A stretch of DNA of 64,000 bases from JBBRWO01 sp964388455 (GCA_964388455.1 CAYMAN010000009.1:1-64000), one strand, 5' to 3'. Positions 43,165 to 52,832 are shown, counted from the first letter of the stretch. Numbers and translations are program-made. The notes: generated by a model from the letters alone, not told the origin.

Positions 43165-44372
43165 CGCGCCTGCTCGCCCTGGCGACGCATCCGCGTGACC
43201 GACTCGATGGTGACCGCGGTGATGAGCACCGCGCCGGTCACGATGAACTTCACCGAGGAGGAGAACGCGAGCAGGTTCATCCCGTTAGCAATCGAACCGA
43301 TGACCACCGCGCCCAGCAGCGCAGACCAGATCGATCCGCGACCGCCGAAGAGGCTGGTGCCCGCGATGACAGGACCTGCGATGGCCATCAGCAGCAGGTC
43401 GCTGCTGCCGGTCGACTGGTTCACGGCCATGAGCCGCGACGCGGCAAGCACGCCACCGGCGGCTGCCATCGTCGACGCGAGAACGAACACCATGATGCGC
43501 ACATGGTCGATCTTGATGCCTGCTCGGCGAGCCGCCTCGGCGTTGCCTCCGACGGCGAAGATCCGTCGGCCGAAGCGCGTGCGCTCGGTGACGAAAGAGA
43601 ATGCCAGCGCGAGGCCGAAGACGATGCACATGACCAGCGGCAACCCGCGGTCTTGGTTCACGATGACGACCACCGCGATGAACGACACGGCGACGATTCC
43701 CACTCGGAAGAGGAGCCCGTTCATCGAGCCCACCTTGAGCCCGGCTGCCTTGCGCTGCGCGCGTCCGAGAAGTGCCAAACCTGCTGCGAGCGCTGTCGCT
43801 GCCGCGGCGATGGCCCAGCCGGCCCACGCCGGCAGAAACGTGTAGGTCAGACCGATCACCAGCGGATGGCTCAGGTTGATCGTCCCCGTCTGGCCGAGCA
43901 CGTAGAGCTGCAGGCCGACCAACGTGAGCGAGCCTGCAAGCGTGACGACGAAGGAAGGAATCCGGAAGCGCGTGATCATGAAGCCGTTGAACAGACCGAT
44001 GAGTGCGCCGAGCCCGAGTGCTGCGAGCACGCCCACGATGGGCGACATCCCGCGCTGCACGATCAGCACCGCCATGACCGAGGAGCAGAAGCCGCTCACC
44101 GCCCCCACCGACAGGTCGATCTCGCCGAGGAGCAGCACAAGCACAACGCCGATCGAGATGGTCGCGACCGCCGCCTGCTGCAACATCAGGTTCGTGAGGT
44201 TTCCGGGGCTGAGGAAGCGGCCGTTCTGCGACTGGAAGAACGTCCAGATCGCGCCGACCATCAACAGCACCAACAGGGTGCCCGCCTCGCCCTGGGCGAG
44301 CTTGCGTCCGAGCTCCTTCACGATTCCCGCGGGACCGCGTGTCAGCATCGGGGTTTCAGGCTTCGATTGCAT
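43161..44372 (-). CDS. Sugar ABC transporter permease (XylH/RbsC family)
   Basis: Membrane permease (403 aa) with about ten to twelve segments. XylH-type motifs include GVVLVLLLGEIDLSVGAVSGF, FNGFMITRFRIPSFVVTLAG and the coupling loop RTRFGRRIFAVGGNAEAARRAGI, all in shorter conserved blocks. ATG at 44372 has AGGTGAG upstream and overlaps the ATPase gene by 17 bases; a GTG at 44381 is less likely. Last gene of the SBP-ATPase-permease operon. Xylose or a related pentose/hexose is the family substrate; not fixed by sequence. Confidence 0.93.
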   Translation of the reverse strand: MQSKPETPMLTRGPAGIVKELGRKLAQGEAGTLLVLLMVGAIWTFFQSQNGRFLSPGNLTNLMLQQAAVATISIGVVLVLLLGEIDLSVGAVSGFCSSVMAVLIVQRGMSPIVGVLAALGLGALIGLFNGFMITRFRIPSFVVTLAGSLTLVGLQLYVLGQTGTINLSHPLVIGLTYTFLPAWAGWAIAAAATALAAGLALLGRAQRKAAGLKVGSMNGLLFRVGIVAVSFIAVVVIVNQDRGLPLVMCIVFGLALAFSFVTERTRFGRRIFAVGGNAEAARRAGIKIDHVRIMVFVLASTMAAAGGVLAASRLMAVNQSTGSSDLLLMAIAGPVIAGTSLFGGRGSIWSALLGAVVIGSIANGMNLLAFSSSVKFIVTGAVLITAVTIESVTRMRRQGEQAR

Positions 44373-45180
44373 GCTGCTCACCTGCCAGCCCTGCGCCGAG
44401 ACCGAACTCGGCCCCGGTGATGGCCGAGACGACGTCTCCTCGGCTGACTCCGCGCACGTCGAACGACGCCGCCCGCTTGCCTAGACGCAGCACGACGATC
44501 CGGTCGGCGACGGCGAACACGTTCTCAAGGTTGTGGCTGATGACCACGACCCCCAGACCACGCTCGCGCAGGGTGTGGATGAGCTGAAGCACCTGCTCGG
44601 TCTGCGACACGCCGAGGGCGGCTGTAGGCTCGTCGAGCAGCACCACGCTCGGCTCTCCGAGCAACGAGCGAGCGATCGCCACAGCCTGGCGCTGGCCGCC
44701 GGAGAGCGACCCGACCTGGACGCGCACGTCCTTGATCGTCGTCACCGCGAGAGAGTCGAGCAACTCCAGAGCGCTCTGCTCCATGGCGGTTTCGTCGAGG
44801 TAATAGGCCGCACGGGCGAGGCCCTTGCCAAACACCTCTCGACCGAGGTACAGGTTCTCGACGACGTCGAGGTTGTCGCATAGCGCCAGATCCTGGTAGA
44901 CGGTCGCGATACCGAGAGCGGTCGCGTCTTGAGGGCTGTTGATCCTGACCACCACGTCGCGGAAGGTGAACTCGCCCTCGTCGCAGAGTTGGACGCCGGC
45001 GATGGCCTTGATGAGCGTCGACTTTCCCGCCCCGTTGTCGCCGACAAGCGCGACCACCTCACCGGCGCCGACTTCGAAGTCGACACCGGTGAGTGCGTGG
45101 TTCGCGCCAAATGACTTGCTGACGCCCCTCAGTGAAAGCAGGGGCGCCGTGGTGCTCATCGTGTCTGAAGCTGCGGTCAC
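44356..45180 (-). CDS. Sugar ABC transporter ATP-binding protein (XylG-like, single domain)
   Basis: ATPase of 274 aa: Walker A GDNGAGKST, signature LSGGQRQAVAIARSL, Walker B VVLLDEPTAALG and H-loop ISHNLENV. CUT2 importers normally have a duplicated ATPase of about 500 aa; this has only one domain, as in FrcA-type systems. The GTG at 45180 overlaps the binding-protein stop (GTGA), supporting coupled translation. It sits between the binding protein and the permease. Confidence 0.92.
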   Translation of the reverse strand: MTAASDTMSTTAPLLSLRGVSKSFGANHALTGVDFEVGAGEVVALVGDNGAGKSTLIKAIAGVQLCDEGEFTFRDVVVRINSPQDATALGIATVYQDLALCDNLDVVENLYLGREVFGKGLARAAYYLDETAMEQSALELLDSLAVTTIKDVRVQVGSLSGGQRQAVAIARSLLGEPSVVLLDEPTAALGVSQTEQVLQLIHTLRERGLGVVVISHNLENVFAVADRIVVLRLGKRAASFDVRGVSRGDVVSAITGAEFGLGAGLAGEQHAIEA

Positions 45181-46301
45181 TGAATTCCGAGCTTCGCCGC
45201 TGCGGCCTTCAGTTCAGGCGAGTTGGCGATGTCCTCTAGCTTCCAGAATCCATCTGCGATGATCGTATCCTTGATGTTGTCCTTGTTGACGGCGACCGGC
45301 GGAAGCAGAATCGAGGGGATGTCTGCCGAGCCGTTGTTCACCTTGGAGAGCGTCATGTCGGTCGGCACAGGCTCGCCCTTGGCAAGTGCGACCGCGAGTC
45401 GTGCGGCTGCCTCGGCCTCGAGCTTGATGGCCTTGTACACCGTCATGAACTGCTCGCCGATGATGATGCGCTGAATCGCCGCGAGTTCCGCGTCCTGACC
45501 GGTGGTCGGCCTGGTCGACGGGTCGATACCGGCACCCTTCATGGCGGCGATAGCGCCACCACCGGTGCCGTCGTTAGCGGCAAGCACGCCGACGAATCCG
45601 TCCTTGCCGAGCTTCGTGATCGCCTGGTCCATCTGGTCCTGGGCCTTGTCCGGGCTCCAGTCAGGCGTGTCGTACTCGGCACCGATCTTCACCTTGCCAT
45701 CGAGGACGCTGTGGGCGCCCTTCTTGAACAGCGTGGCGTTGTTGTCGGTCGGCGAGCCGTTGATGAAGACGACCGTCTTGCCGGCATTGCCGTCGGCGGT
45801 CAGCTTGTCGAGGAGCGCCTGGCCCTGAAGTGTGCCGACCTTCTCGTTGTCGAAAGAGACGTAGTAGTCGACAGGAGCGTTGAGGATCAGTCGGTCATAG
45901 CTGATGACCGGGATCTTCGCGGAGTTCGCCTTCGTCACGATCGAAGCGGCGGATGCCGAGTCGACCGGGTCGAGTACGAGGACCTGCGCGCCGTTTGTGA
46001 TGGCCGCATCAGCCTGTGACTGCTGCAGCGCGGCGTCCTGGTTGGCATTGCTATAGAGAATCTCGGCGTCGGGAGCGAGTTCCTTGACCTTGGCCTCGAA
46101 GAGCGGCTTGTCCTGGGTCTCATAGCGAGCCGTCTTCGTCTCCGGGAGCAGCAGCGCAATCTTGATCGGCGTGGTGGTCGCGGTATCAGTGGTTCCACCC
46201 GTGTCCGAGGTCTTAGCCCCGCCACAACCGGAAAGCGCGACAACCGTGCCAACAATGAGCAGTGCCGCTACCGCCAGAATCAGTACCCTCTTCATGCGCA
46301 T
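45177..46301 (-). CDS. Sugar ABC transporter substrate-binding lipoprotein (XylF-like)
   Basis: Periplasmic-binding-protein type 1 sugar receptor (374 aa). The lipoprotein signal ends VALSGC (Cys26). XylF-like blocks include IALLLPETKTARYETQDKP, YSNANQDAALQQSQ, ISYDRLI, VSFDNEKVGTLQG and LAANDGTGGGAI. ATG at 46301 has GGAGG upstream. First gene of the three-gene sugar import operon. The resemblance is closest to xylose receptors, but the exact sugar is inference. Confidence 0.93.
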   Translation of the reverse strand: MRMKRVLILAVAALLIVGTVVALSGCGGAKTSDTGGTTDTATTTPIKIALLLPETKTARYETQDKPLFEAKVKELAPDAEILYSNANQDAALQQSQADAAITNGAQVLVLDPVDSASAASIVTKANSAKIPVISYDRLILNAPVDYYVSFDNEKVGTLQGQALLDKLTADGNAGKTVVFINGSPTDNNATLFKKGAHSVLDGKVKIGAEYDTPDWSPDKAQDQMDQAITKLGKDGFVGVLAANDGTGGGAIAAMKGAGIDPSTRPTTGQDAELAAIQRIIIGEQFMTVYKAIKLEAEAAARLAVALAKGEPVPTDMTLSKVNNGSADIPSILLPPVAVNKDNIKDTIIADGFWKLEDIANSPELKAAAAKLGIQ

Positions 46302-46561
46302 GACCGCCTCCGTTCAGCTGTCCGGCCACGACCCGATCCGCGGGTCACGCTACCGGCGAATTGAAACAAGCAGGGCGAATGCAGCAGCGCTTGTGACGGA
46401 CGAGCGGCCCTGCCAGGTTCACTAGGCTAGAACCTATCGGGACGATACCCATGTTGCCGATTGGCTATCGCTGCCATTCACTGGAGACAGCCGAAAATTG
46501 GACTGCGTGGTACGGTTTCTCTCGTAACCACACACTCGTGCGTATGAGAGAGGCGGCTCGC

Positions 46562-47425
46562 ATGGCACTGGACACCAGCTCGCGACGTCGGTTCGCGGTC
46601 ATCACCGACAGCACCGCTGATATCGCTCCGGAGCTCGCCGCCCAACGCGGCATCACCGTCGTCCCGCTGTCGATCACCATCGGCGACGAGACCCTGCCTG
46701 ACGGCGTCTTGACCCAAGCCGAGTTCTTCGAGCGCATGGCCGCCGCGCCCGACCTCCCCACCACTTCGCAGCCCAGCGCGGGCACCTTCGTCGACGCCTA
46801 CACGGCAGCGCTCCAAACCGCCGACGAGGTTCTCTCGATCCACATCTCCTCGAAGCTCTCGGGCACGGTCGAGTCCGCGCGCACCGCGGCGCAGCAGTTC
46901 GACAGTCGCGTCCACGTCTTCGACTCGCACAATCTCTCCGGGGGCCTGCTGTGGCAGGTCTTCGACGCGGCCTCCGCTGCCGACGAGGGGCTCTCCGCCC
47001 CCGACACCGTCGCGCGCCTCGAACGCACGCGCGAGCAGGTGAAGCTCCTCGTGGGCCTCGACTCGCTGGAGAACCTCCGCCGCGGCGGCCGTATCGGCGC
47101 CGTATCGTCGTTCCTCGGCTCGATGCTCAACCTCAAGGTCACGCTCACCGTGGACGAGGCCGGCGCGTTCTCCCCGCTCGGCAGAAGCCGAGGCGAGAAG
47201 GCGGCCCTCGAGTACACGATGGAGTGGGTCGGCAAGCAGATAGGCGACGCGCATAGCGTGCGGGTCGCCGTCGGGCACGGCCTTTCCGAGGAACGCGCGC
47301 ATCGCATCGCCGACATGATCGCAGAGCGATGGGACGTCACCGAGCTCGTTATCTACGAGGCCGGCTCCGTGGTGTGCACGCACACCGGTACCGTGTGGGG
47401 CGTGGCGGTGTGGCCGGAAGGGTAG
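46562..47425 (+). CDS. DegV family fatty-acid-binding protein
   Basis: A 287-residue DegV protein. Characteristic blocks are FAVITDSTADIAPELAAQRGITVVPLSI at the start (read as ITDST.D and VVPL.I), PTTSQPSAGTF, ISSKLSGTVESA and DSLENLRRGGRIG. Members bind fatty acids; in Firmicutes, FakB partners with the FakA kinase, which is not seen here. ATG at 46562 follows AGAGAGG; earlier starts at 46544 and 46451 lack ribosome sites. Single gene, divergent from the sugar operon. Confidence 0.93.
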   Translation: MALDTSSRRRFAVITDSTADIAPELAAQRGITVVPLSITIGDETLPDGVLTQAEFFERMAAAPDLPTTSQPSAGTFVDAYTAALQTADEVLSIHISSKLSGTVESARTAAQQFDSRVHVFDSHNLSGGLLWQVFDAASAADEGLSAPDTVARLERTREQVKLLVGLDSLENLRRGGRIGAVSSFLGSMLNLKVTLTVDEAGAFSPLGRSRGEKAALEYTMEWVGKQIGDAHSVRVAVGHGLSEERAHRIADMIAERWDVTELVIYEAGSVVCTHTGTVWGVAVWPEG

Positions 47426-47538
47426 CGGGTGCTCGTCGCTGTAGCTAGTGACGACCGTCACACGCACACCTGACGCATTCGCTCGCTGACCTCGCGGTGG
47501 CTCATGGGCGCGTCGATACCTCAGCTGGAGGTACTCCC

Positions 47539-48891
47539 ATGACACACACCCTTGCTCGCAACGCTCGTTCCGCTCACCCGATTCGCTCGGCCCTCGCCAC
47601 AGGTGCCGCCGTCCTCGCGCTCGCCTGCGCGTTCGCGGCCGTCTCGGCGACCAGTGCGCTGGCGATCAGTCGCACAGAAGTGCTCGCTCGCGCCCAGAAG
47701 CGCGTCGACGCGCCGGTGCCGTACAGCCAGTCCAAGTACTACGCGGGCTACCGCACCGACTGCTCGGGCTACGTGTCGAGCTGTTGGGGAACCGGGACGT
47801 CGTGGTCGACCAGCTCGTTTTACAAGGTGTCCCACCCCATCAAGGCGTCGCAGCTCCTGCCTGGCGACGCGATGCTGAAGAAGGGCTACCACGTCCGGCT
47901 CTTCTATGGCTGGCTCGACGAATCACGCACTCACTACGTCGCCTACGAGTCCGCGTACGGCCAGATCGCCGGCGTTCGCGTCCATTCGCTGGCCGATGAC
48001 CTCAGGTTCGGCTACATCCCCACCCGCTACGACAAGATCACCGGCACCATCTCCTCGCGCAATGTACTCAAGAACGGCGCCTTCGATTCGTGGAAGCGTG
48101 GCTGGAACTCGACTGCGCTGACCCCCGTCTGGTGGGAGGTCGAGGGTCCGTGGGGCAGCACCCTGGTCACTCGCCGACAAGACACCGCACACTCCGGCAG
48201 GAACTCGCTCAAACTCATCAACCCCGCTGGGGAGCCGGAGACGTTCACCGAGCTCAGCCAGTCGGTGCGTGTCGTCGGGAGCGCGCGCTACCGGCTCACA
48301 GCGTTCGCCAAGACCAGCTACTCGCCCGCCGGAGTCGAGATGCGGCTGGCCTACCTCAACGAGCTGGGCGAGTCCGTGGCCGAGACCAGCGTCGCCGGCG
48401 ATCGCGTCCCGCTGCTTGCTGCTTCTTGGCGGCTGATGTCGCTGCAGGAAACGGCGCCTGCCGACGCGATTCGGGCCGTCGTCACGATGCGGCTCGCAGG
48501 CGCGACGACAACCGACACGGCGGGGCTCGGCATCCCGGGTTCCTCGGCGACGTTCGATGACATATCGCTCTCGCGCCAACAGGTCTCGGTGACCATCAGA
48601 CAGAACCGGACCGTGTGCACCAACGGGACCTACGTGGCGCTTACCGGCTCGGTGACACCCACCTCGGCGATCGGCGTGCCGGTTGCAATCTACGTGCAGA
48701 AACCGGGCGGTAGCTGGACCAAGCTCGCCACCAACAAGGTATACGCGGCCGGTAGCGGCGCGGCGTGGAAGAGTCGCTACAACTTCACGAGCGGAATGCG
48801 CCGTGGCACCTACCGCTTCAAGGCGAGTGTGTCTGGCTTCCCGGGCGTCCTTGGCGCGACGAGCAAGGTTGCGAGCGTCACTCTCAAGTAA
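47539..48891 (+). CDS. Secreted NlpC/P60-like protein with C-terminal beta domains
   Basis: A 450-residue exported protein. ATG at 47539 with TGGAGGT upstream; signal peptide to about residue 42. Residues about 43-150 look like an NlpC/P60-type papain-fold domain: the candidate nucleophile lies in RTDCSGYVSSCW and the histidine in KKGYHVRLFYGW. Residues about 165-345 resemble a carbohydrate-binding beta-sandwich (NGAFDSWKRGWNS, SGRNSLKLINPAGEP, TFDDISLSR). The last 95 residues are Ig-like. It is probably a cell-wall hydrolase or peptidoglycan-binding protein. Catalysis is inferred from the Cys and His positions. Confidence 0.85.
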   Translation: MTHTLARNARSAHPIRSALATGAAVLALACAFAAVSATSALAISRTEVLARAQKRVDAPVPYSQSKYYAGYRTDCSGYVSSCWGTGTSWSTSSFYKVSHPIKASQLLPGDAMLKKGYHVRLFYGWLDESRTHYVAYESAYGQIAGVRVHSLADDLRFGYIPTRYDKITGTISSRNVLKNGAFDSWKRGWNSTALTPVWWEVEGPWGSTLVTRRQDTAHSGRNSLKLINPAGEPETFTELSQSVRVVGSARYRLTAFAKTSYSPAGVEMRLAYLNELGESVAETSVAGDRVPLLAASWRLMSLQETAPADAIRAVVTMRLAGATTTDTAGLGIPGSSATFDDISLSRQQVSVTIRQNRTVCTNGTYVALTGSVTPTSAIGVPVAIYVQKPGGSWTKLATNKVYAAGSGAAWKSRYNFTSGMRRGTYRFKASVSGFPGVLGATSKVASVTLK

Positions 48892-48917
48892 CGGGCATGC
48901 GTCTGCATGCAGCAATC

Positions 48918-48951
48918 CGAGGCTCGACCACGTGCTGTGGTGCGGGCCTCG
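48918..48951 (+). terminator. Possible terminator hairpin
   Basis: CGAGGC (48918-48923) pairs with GCCTCG (48946-48951), with an inner CCAC/GTGG stem, 27 bases past the NlpC/P60 gene stop. No T-run follows. Confidence 0.4.
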
Positions 48952-49010
48952 CTGCATTGCATGACCGTGTGAGGCGGAGTGCGGTACGTTTGGCATGCAT
49001 TCTGCTTGTC

Positions 49011-49041
49011 CTATCGCGACAGATAGCGATATATCGCGTTA
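49011..49041. promoter_or_regulatory. Palindromic operator upstream of padR
   Basis: A perfect 12-base palindrome GCGATATATCGC (49026-49037) with flanking TATCGCGA (49012-49019) and GTTATC lies 27 bases before the PadR start. PadR repressors bind such AT-centred palindromes and usually repress themselves. Confidence 0.6.
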
Positions 49042-49063
49042 TCACTCAGCGAAAGGAACTCAC

Positions 49064-49612
49064 ATGCACCCTCATCACAAAGGCGACGAGTCCTGCGGAC
49101 ACGGCAAGCGTGGCATGCGTGCGCCGTTCGGCATGATGGGCCACATGCACGGTATGGGTCACCCCGGTGGCAGTCGCGCGCGTCGCGGCGACGTCCGCAC
49201 CGCCGTCCTGCGTCTCCTCTCGGAGGCTCCGATGCACGGCTACCAGATCATCCAGGAGCTCTCGGCACGCAGCGAGGGTGCGTGGAGCCCCAGCGCCGGA
49301 TCCGTCTACCCCACCCTCCAGCAACTCGCCGACGAGGGTCTCGTCACCGCCGAGGAGACCGCGGGTAAGAAGGTATTCAGCCTCACCGAGACCGGTGCGG
49401 CCCTCGTAGCCGAGACCGCCGATCAGCCCGCTCCCTGGGAAGACGCCGCGCAAAGCAACAGCGACGCCGGCAACTTCCGCGAGGCCGCCGGCAAGCTTAT
49501 GCCCGCCCTGTTCCAGATCGGCAAGAACGGCACGCCCGAGCAGATCGCTGCCGCCGTCGAGGTCGTGAACGACGCTCGCAAGAAGCTCTACGCGATTCTC
49601 GCCGAGGGCTAG
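49064..49612 (+). CDS. PadR family transcriptional regulator with His/Met-rich N-terminus
   Basis: A 182-residue regulator. Residues about 40-115 form the PadR winged helix (RRGDVRTAVLRLLSEAPMHGYQIIQEL, then WSPSAGSVYPTLQQLADEGLV). The first 38 residues carry eight His, one Cys and six Met in HPHH, CGHG and MMGHMHGMGH, a possible metal-binding extension. ATG at 49064 follows AAAGGA. A palindrome sits just upstream. The UbiB-family gene 54 bases downstream is a likely co-transcribed partner. Confidence 0.92.
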   Translation: MHPHHKGDESCGHGKRGMRAPFGMMGHMHGMGHPGGSRARRGDVRTAVLRLLSEAPMHGYQIIQELSARSEGAWSPSAGSVYPTLQQLADEGLVTAEETAGKKVFSLTETGAALVAETADQPAPWEDAAQSNSDAGNFREAAGKLMPALFQIGKNGTPEQIAAAVEVVNDARKKLYAILAEG

Positions 49613-49666
49613 AGGCCGCGTTCACCCACCGCCCCTGACCGCCATGCACGCAGCAACGGAGGACGA

Positions 49667-51379
49667 ATGAAGGCGTCACAACTTCGCGCCCGCTACTGGC
49701 GCATCGTGTTCTTCTTTGGCCGAGTGACGCTCGGCTTCATCTTCTGGGAGATCTTCCTGCGTCGCATCGGTCTGGGCGCGTGGGCGGCTCGCGGCCGCAC
49801 CGAGCGCAACCGCGCCACGGCGGTCCGCTTCCGCGCACTCGCCATCCGTATGGGCGGCCTGATGATCAAGGTCGGCCAGTTCCTCTCGGCCAGGCTCGAC
49901 GTGCTTCCGGCGGAGATCACCGACGAGCTCTCCGGCCTCCAAGACGAGGTACCCGCCGAGAGTTTCGCCGCGATCCGCGCACAGGCCGAGAACGAGCTCG
50001 CGCTCCCGCTGTCTGAGCATTACGAGTGGTTCGACGAGACGCCGCTGGCTGCCGCATCGCTGGGTCAGGCACACCGCGCGCGCCTGAACGAGGCGGACGC
50101 TGCCGAACTGGGATTCGCCGACGTCGTCGTCAAGGTGCAGCGGCCCCACATCGAGGCTGTGGTCGAGGTCGACCTGTCGGCGCTGCGACGCGTCGGCGGC
50201 TGGCTCAAGCGCTACAAGCCAATCAGCGACCGGGCGGATGTGGGCGCGCTCATCGAGGAGTTCGCCACCACCACGCGCGCGGAGATCGACTATCTCGCCG
50301 AGGCCAGCAACGCCGAGTCCTTCTCGGCGGCGTTTGTCGACGACCCGCGCGTGCACGTGCCGCGCGTGGTGTGGGAGCTGAGCACGCGTCGGGTGCTGAC
50401 GCTCGAGGACGTCTCGGCGATCAAGCTCGGCGACTACGACGCGATCACTGCAGCGGGCATCGACCGCACGCAGGTCGCAGAAGTCCTGGTCGACACGTAT
50501 ATGCGGCAGATCTTCGAGGACGGCTTCTTCCACGCGGACCCGCACCCCGGCAACCTCTTCGTTACACCGCTCGACACGTACGATGCCGACGGCAAGCAAG
50601 AGTGGAAGCTGACGTTCATCGACTTCGGGATGATGGGCCACGTGCCCGAGAACCTGCGCGCCGGACTGCGCGAGGCGGTCATCGCCATCGGCACACAGGA
50701 CGGCAAACGGCTGGTGAAGAGCTTCAAGACACTCGACGTGCTGCTTTCCAGCGCCGATCTCGCCCTGATCGAGCGAGCGAGCATGGCCGTCTTCGACCGC
50801 TTTGGCGGTATGAGCATGGGCGAGCTGCGCGAGATCGATCACGCGCAAATGATGAACTTCGGCCTGCAGTTCCGCGAGCTGATGCTCAACCTCCCCTTCC
50901 AGCTGCCGGAGAACCTGCTGCTGCTGGGCCGCTCGCTCGCGATCCTCTCGGGTATGTGCACGGGGCTATCCCCCGAGTTCAACCTCTGGACCTCGATCGC
51001 CCCCTACGCAACCAAACTCATCTCCGACGAGTCCGACGGCGAGGGCGGCTTTGGCGGCACCTTCAACACGATCCTGGCCGAAGGCACGAAGGTCTTCCAG
51101 ACCGCTATCGGCCTGCCGGGTCGCGCTGACCGCGTACTGACGCTCATGGAACGCGGCGAGTTCAGTGTGCAGACGCCGATGCTCGACCTGCGCGTGCGGA
51201 GGTTGGAGCGATCGGTGGCGCGTGCCGTCACGGCGCTGGTGTTCGCGGCGCTGCTCATCGCAGGCGCGATCGTCTACGCGACCGACCCTGGGCTCGGCAA
51301 GCTGCTCATGGGCGCCTCGGTGTTGCCGCTGCTTGCAGTGCTGCTGGGCGGCCGTGGCGGACATCCCGGCAGACGGTAG
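49667..51379 (+). CDS. ABC1/UbiB family atypical kinase
   Basis: A 570-residue UbiB-like protein. It has the KxGQ motif in IKVGQFLSAR, the Ala-rich loop AAASLGQAH, the lysine in VVVKVQRPH, the HADPHPGN catalytic loop and the DFGMMG metal site. Two C-terminal membrane helices (VTALVFAALLIAGAIVYA and a following segment ending VLPLLAVLLGG) anchor it. UbiB proteins support ubiquinone or other isoprenoid lipid metabolism; in a menaquinone-using organism the role is unclear. ATG at 49667 with GGAGGA upstream. Probably in an operon with padR. Confidence 0.92.
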   Translation: MKASQLRARYWRIVFFFGRVTLGFIFWEIFLRRIGLGAWAARGRTERNRATAVRFRALAIRMGGLMIKVGQFLSARLDVLPAEITDELSGLQDEVPAESFAAIRAQAENELALPLSEHYEWFDETPLAAASLGQAHRARLNEADAAELGFADVVVKVQRPHIEAVVEVDLSALRRVGGWLKRYKPISDRADVGALIEEFATTTRAEIDYLAEASNAESFSAAFVDDPRVHVPRVVWELSTRRVLTLEDVSAIKLGDYDAITAAGIDRTQVAEVLVDTYMRQIFEDGFFHADPHPGNLFVTPLDTYDADGKQEWKLTFIDFGMMGHVPENLRAGLREAVIAIGTQDGKRLVKSFKTLDVLLSSADLALIERASMAVFDRFGGMSMGELREIDHAQMMNFGLQFRELMLNLPFQLPENLLLLGRSLAILSGMCTGLSPEFNLWTSIAPYATKLISDESDGEGGFGGTFNTILAEGTKVFQTAIGLPGRADRVLTLMERGEFSVQTPMLDLRVRRLERSVARAVTALVFAALLIAGAIVYATDPGLGKLLMGASVLPLLAVLLGGRGGHPGRR

Positions 51380-51392
51380 CGCGCAAGCGGGG

Positions 51393-52832
51393 CTAGTCGT
51401 CGTCCCTGGACTTGCCGGGCTTCTGTCGGCCGTCCTTCCACGAGCCCGCCGCCGGGTCCGGCCCTCGGCTGACGGCGTAGTTCACGACCGAGAGGGGCTC
51501 CGCCTGCACGTCAGCCTCCGGGAACTGCGCATACACCTCGTTCTCAGGGATATCCGCGTTGTACTCGGCAGGCAGTGCCTGGGGGCTGAAGCCCGCGTCC
51601 TTGATTGCAGCGAAGGCCTCGGCTGCATCCATGCCTACGATACCGGGCACTGTCGCCACCGACGGTTCAGGGATCACGGCTGGAGCGGTCTCGGTCGCAG
51701 GAGTCGTCTGTGAACTGTCGGCCGCCCGTGACCCTGGCGTGGAGCTCGCACTGCGCGGTGGATCGCTGGCGGTGACGCCGTCCGGACCGAGTCGCGAGGC
51801 CATCCCAAGCCCGGCAGCCGCGAGCAGTACCGCGAGCGCCACCCACGCCCAAGCGGGACGATGCGCACCCACTCGTGACTCCGTGTCCAGAGTGTCCGCG
51901 AACACGGGCTCGGCACTGGCACTCGCGCCTGCACCCTCGACTCCCTCGAATCCTGCACCGACCACCGGCATGACCGCAGTCTTGTCGACGCGGCCGATGA
52001 CGCTGGTAGCGGCACCAGCGGCACCGGACGCGATCGCGTCCAGCTCGCGGCGCATCTCATCGGCCGAGGCGTAACGATCGTCGGGGTTCTTCTGCATCGC
52101 CTTGATGATCACGGACTCGAGTGCTGGGTCGATCCCAGGGTTCACAGCGCTTGGCAACGGAGCCACCTCGCCCACGTGCATGAGTGCGACCGTCACGGGA
52201 TTATCGGCGTCAAAGGGTAGACGCCCTGTCGCGGCTTCGTAGAGGGTAACGCCCAGCGAGTACAGATCGCTCGCAGGGCTCAACGGCTTGCCCTGCGCCT
52301 GTTCGGGCGAGAGGTACTGGACGGTTCCCATGACCGATCCGGTCTGCGTCATCGCCGAGTTGCCGGCGCGCGCGATCCCGAAGTCCATCACCTTCACCGA
52401 GCCGTCCGGCTGCACCATGATGTTGTGCGGCTTGATATCACGGTGGATCACGTCGTAGCCGTGTGCAGCCGACAGGGCCGTACACACCTGAGCGCCGATC
52501 TCAGCGACACGCGACGAGGGTAGCGCCGCATCATGCTCGACCTGCTTGAGATCGGACCCCTGAACGTACTCCATGACGATGTAGTAGGAATCCCCGTCCT
52601 GGCCCCAGTCGTACATATTCACTATGTAGGGGCTGACCAGGTTGGCGGCCGCCCGCGCCTCCTGACGAAACCGCGCTGCGAAGTGCGGTGATGTCGCAAA
52701 GCGTGCATGCATCACCTTGACGGCGACGGTCCTACCGAGCGTCTCGTCGACTGCCCGATAGATGTCCGCCATACCGCCGGAACCGATCTTCTCGGTCACG
52801 CGGTATCTTCGGCCGAACAGCAGTTCCTTCAT
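51393..52832 (-). CDS. Serine/threonine protein kinase with PASTA domain (PknB-like)
   Basis: A membrane Ser/Thr kinase of 479 aa. Kinase landmarks: glycine loop IGSGGMADIY (17-26), Lys39 in VAVKVM, Asp132 in HRDIKPHN, DFG 150-152 and the activation segment MGTVQYLSPEQ. A membrane helix (WAWVALAVLLAAAGLGMA, about 328-346) leads to a Ser/Thr-rich linker and one PASTA repeat (VPGIVGMDAAEAFAAIKDAGF onward), fewer than the three to four in typical PknB. The tail is highly charged (KSRDDD). ATG at 52832 with GGGAG upstream. Confidence 0.94.
   Translation of the reverse strand: MKELLFGRRYRVTEKIGSGGMADIYRAVDETLGRTVAVKVMHARFATSPHFAARFRQEARAAANLVSPYIVNMYDWGQDGDSYYIVMEYVQGSDLKQVEHDAALPSSRVAEIGAQVCTALSAAHGYDVIHRDIKPHNIMVQPDGSVKVMDFGIARAGNSAMTQTGSVMGTVQYLSPEQAQGKPLSPASDLYSLGVTLYEAATGRLPFDADNPVTVALMHVGEVAPLPSAVNPGIDPALESVIIKAMQKNPDDRYASADEMRRELDAIASGAAGAATSVIGRVDKTAVMPVVGAGFEGVEGAGASASAEPVFADTLDTESRVGAHRPAWAWVALAVLLAAAGLGMASRLGPDGVTASDPPRSASSTPGSRAADSSQTTPATETAPAVIPEPSVATVPGIVGMDAAEAFAAIKDAGFSPQALPAEYNADIPENEVYAQFPEADVQAEPLSVVNYAVSRGPDPAAGSWKDGRQKPGKSRDDD

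Noticed and set aside
42981..44420. Long open frame (479 codons) on the plus strand
   Set aside because: It is antisense to the sugar permease and very rich in Arg, His, Asp and Glu, a composition typical of antisense frames of membrane-protein genes.
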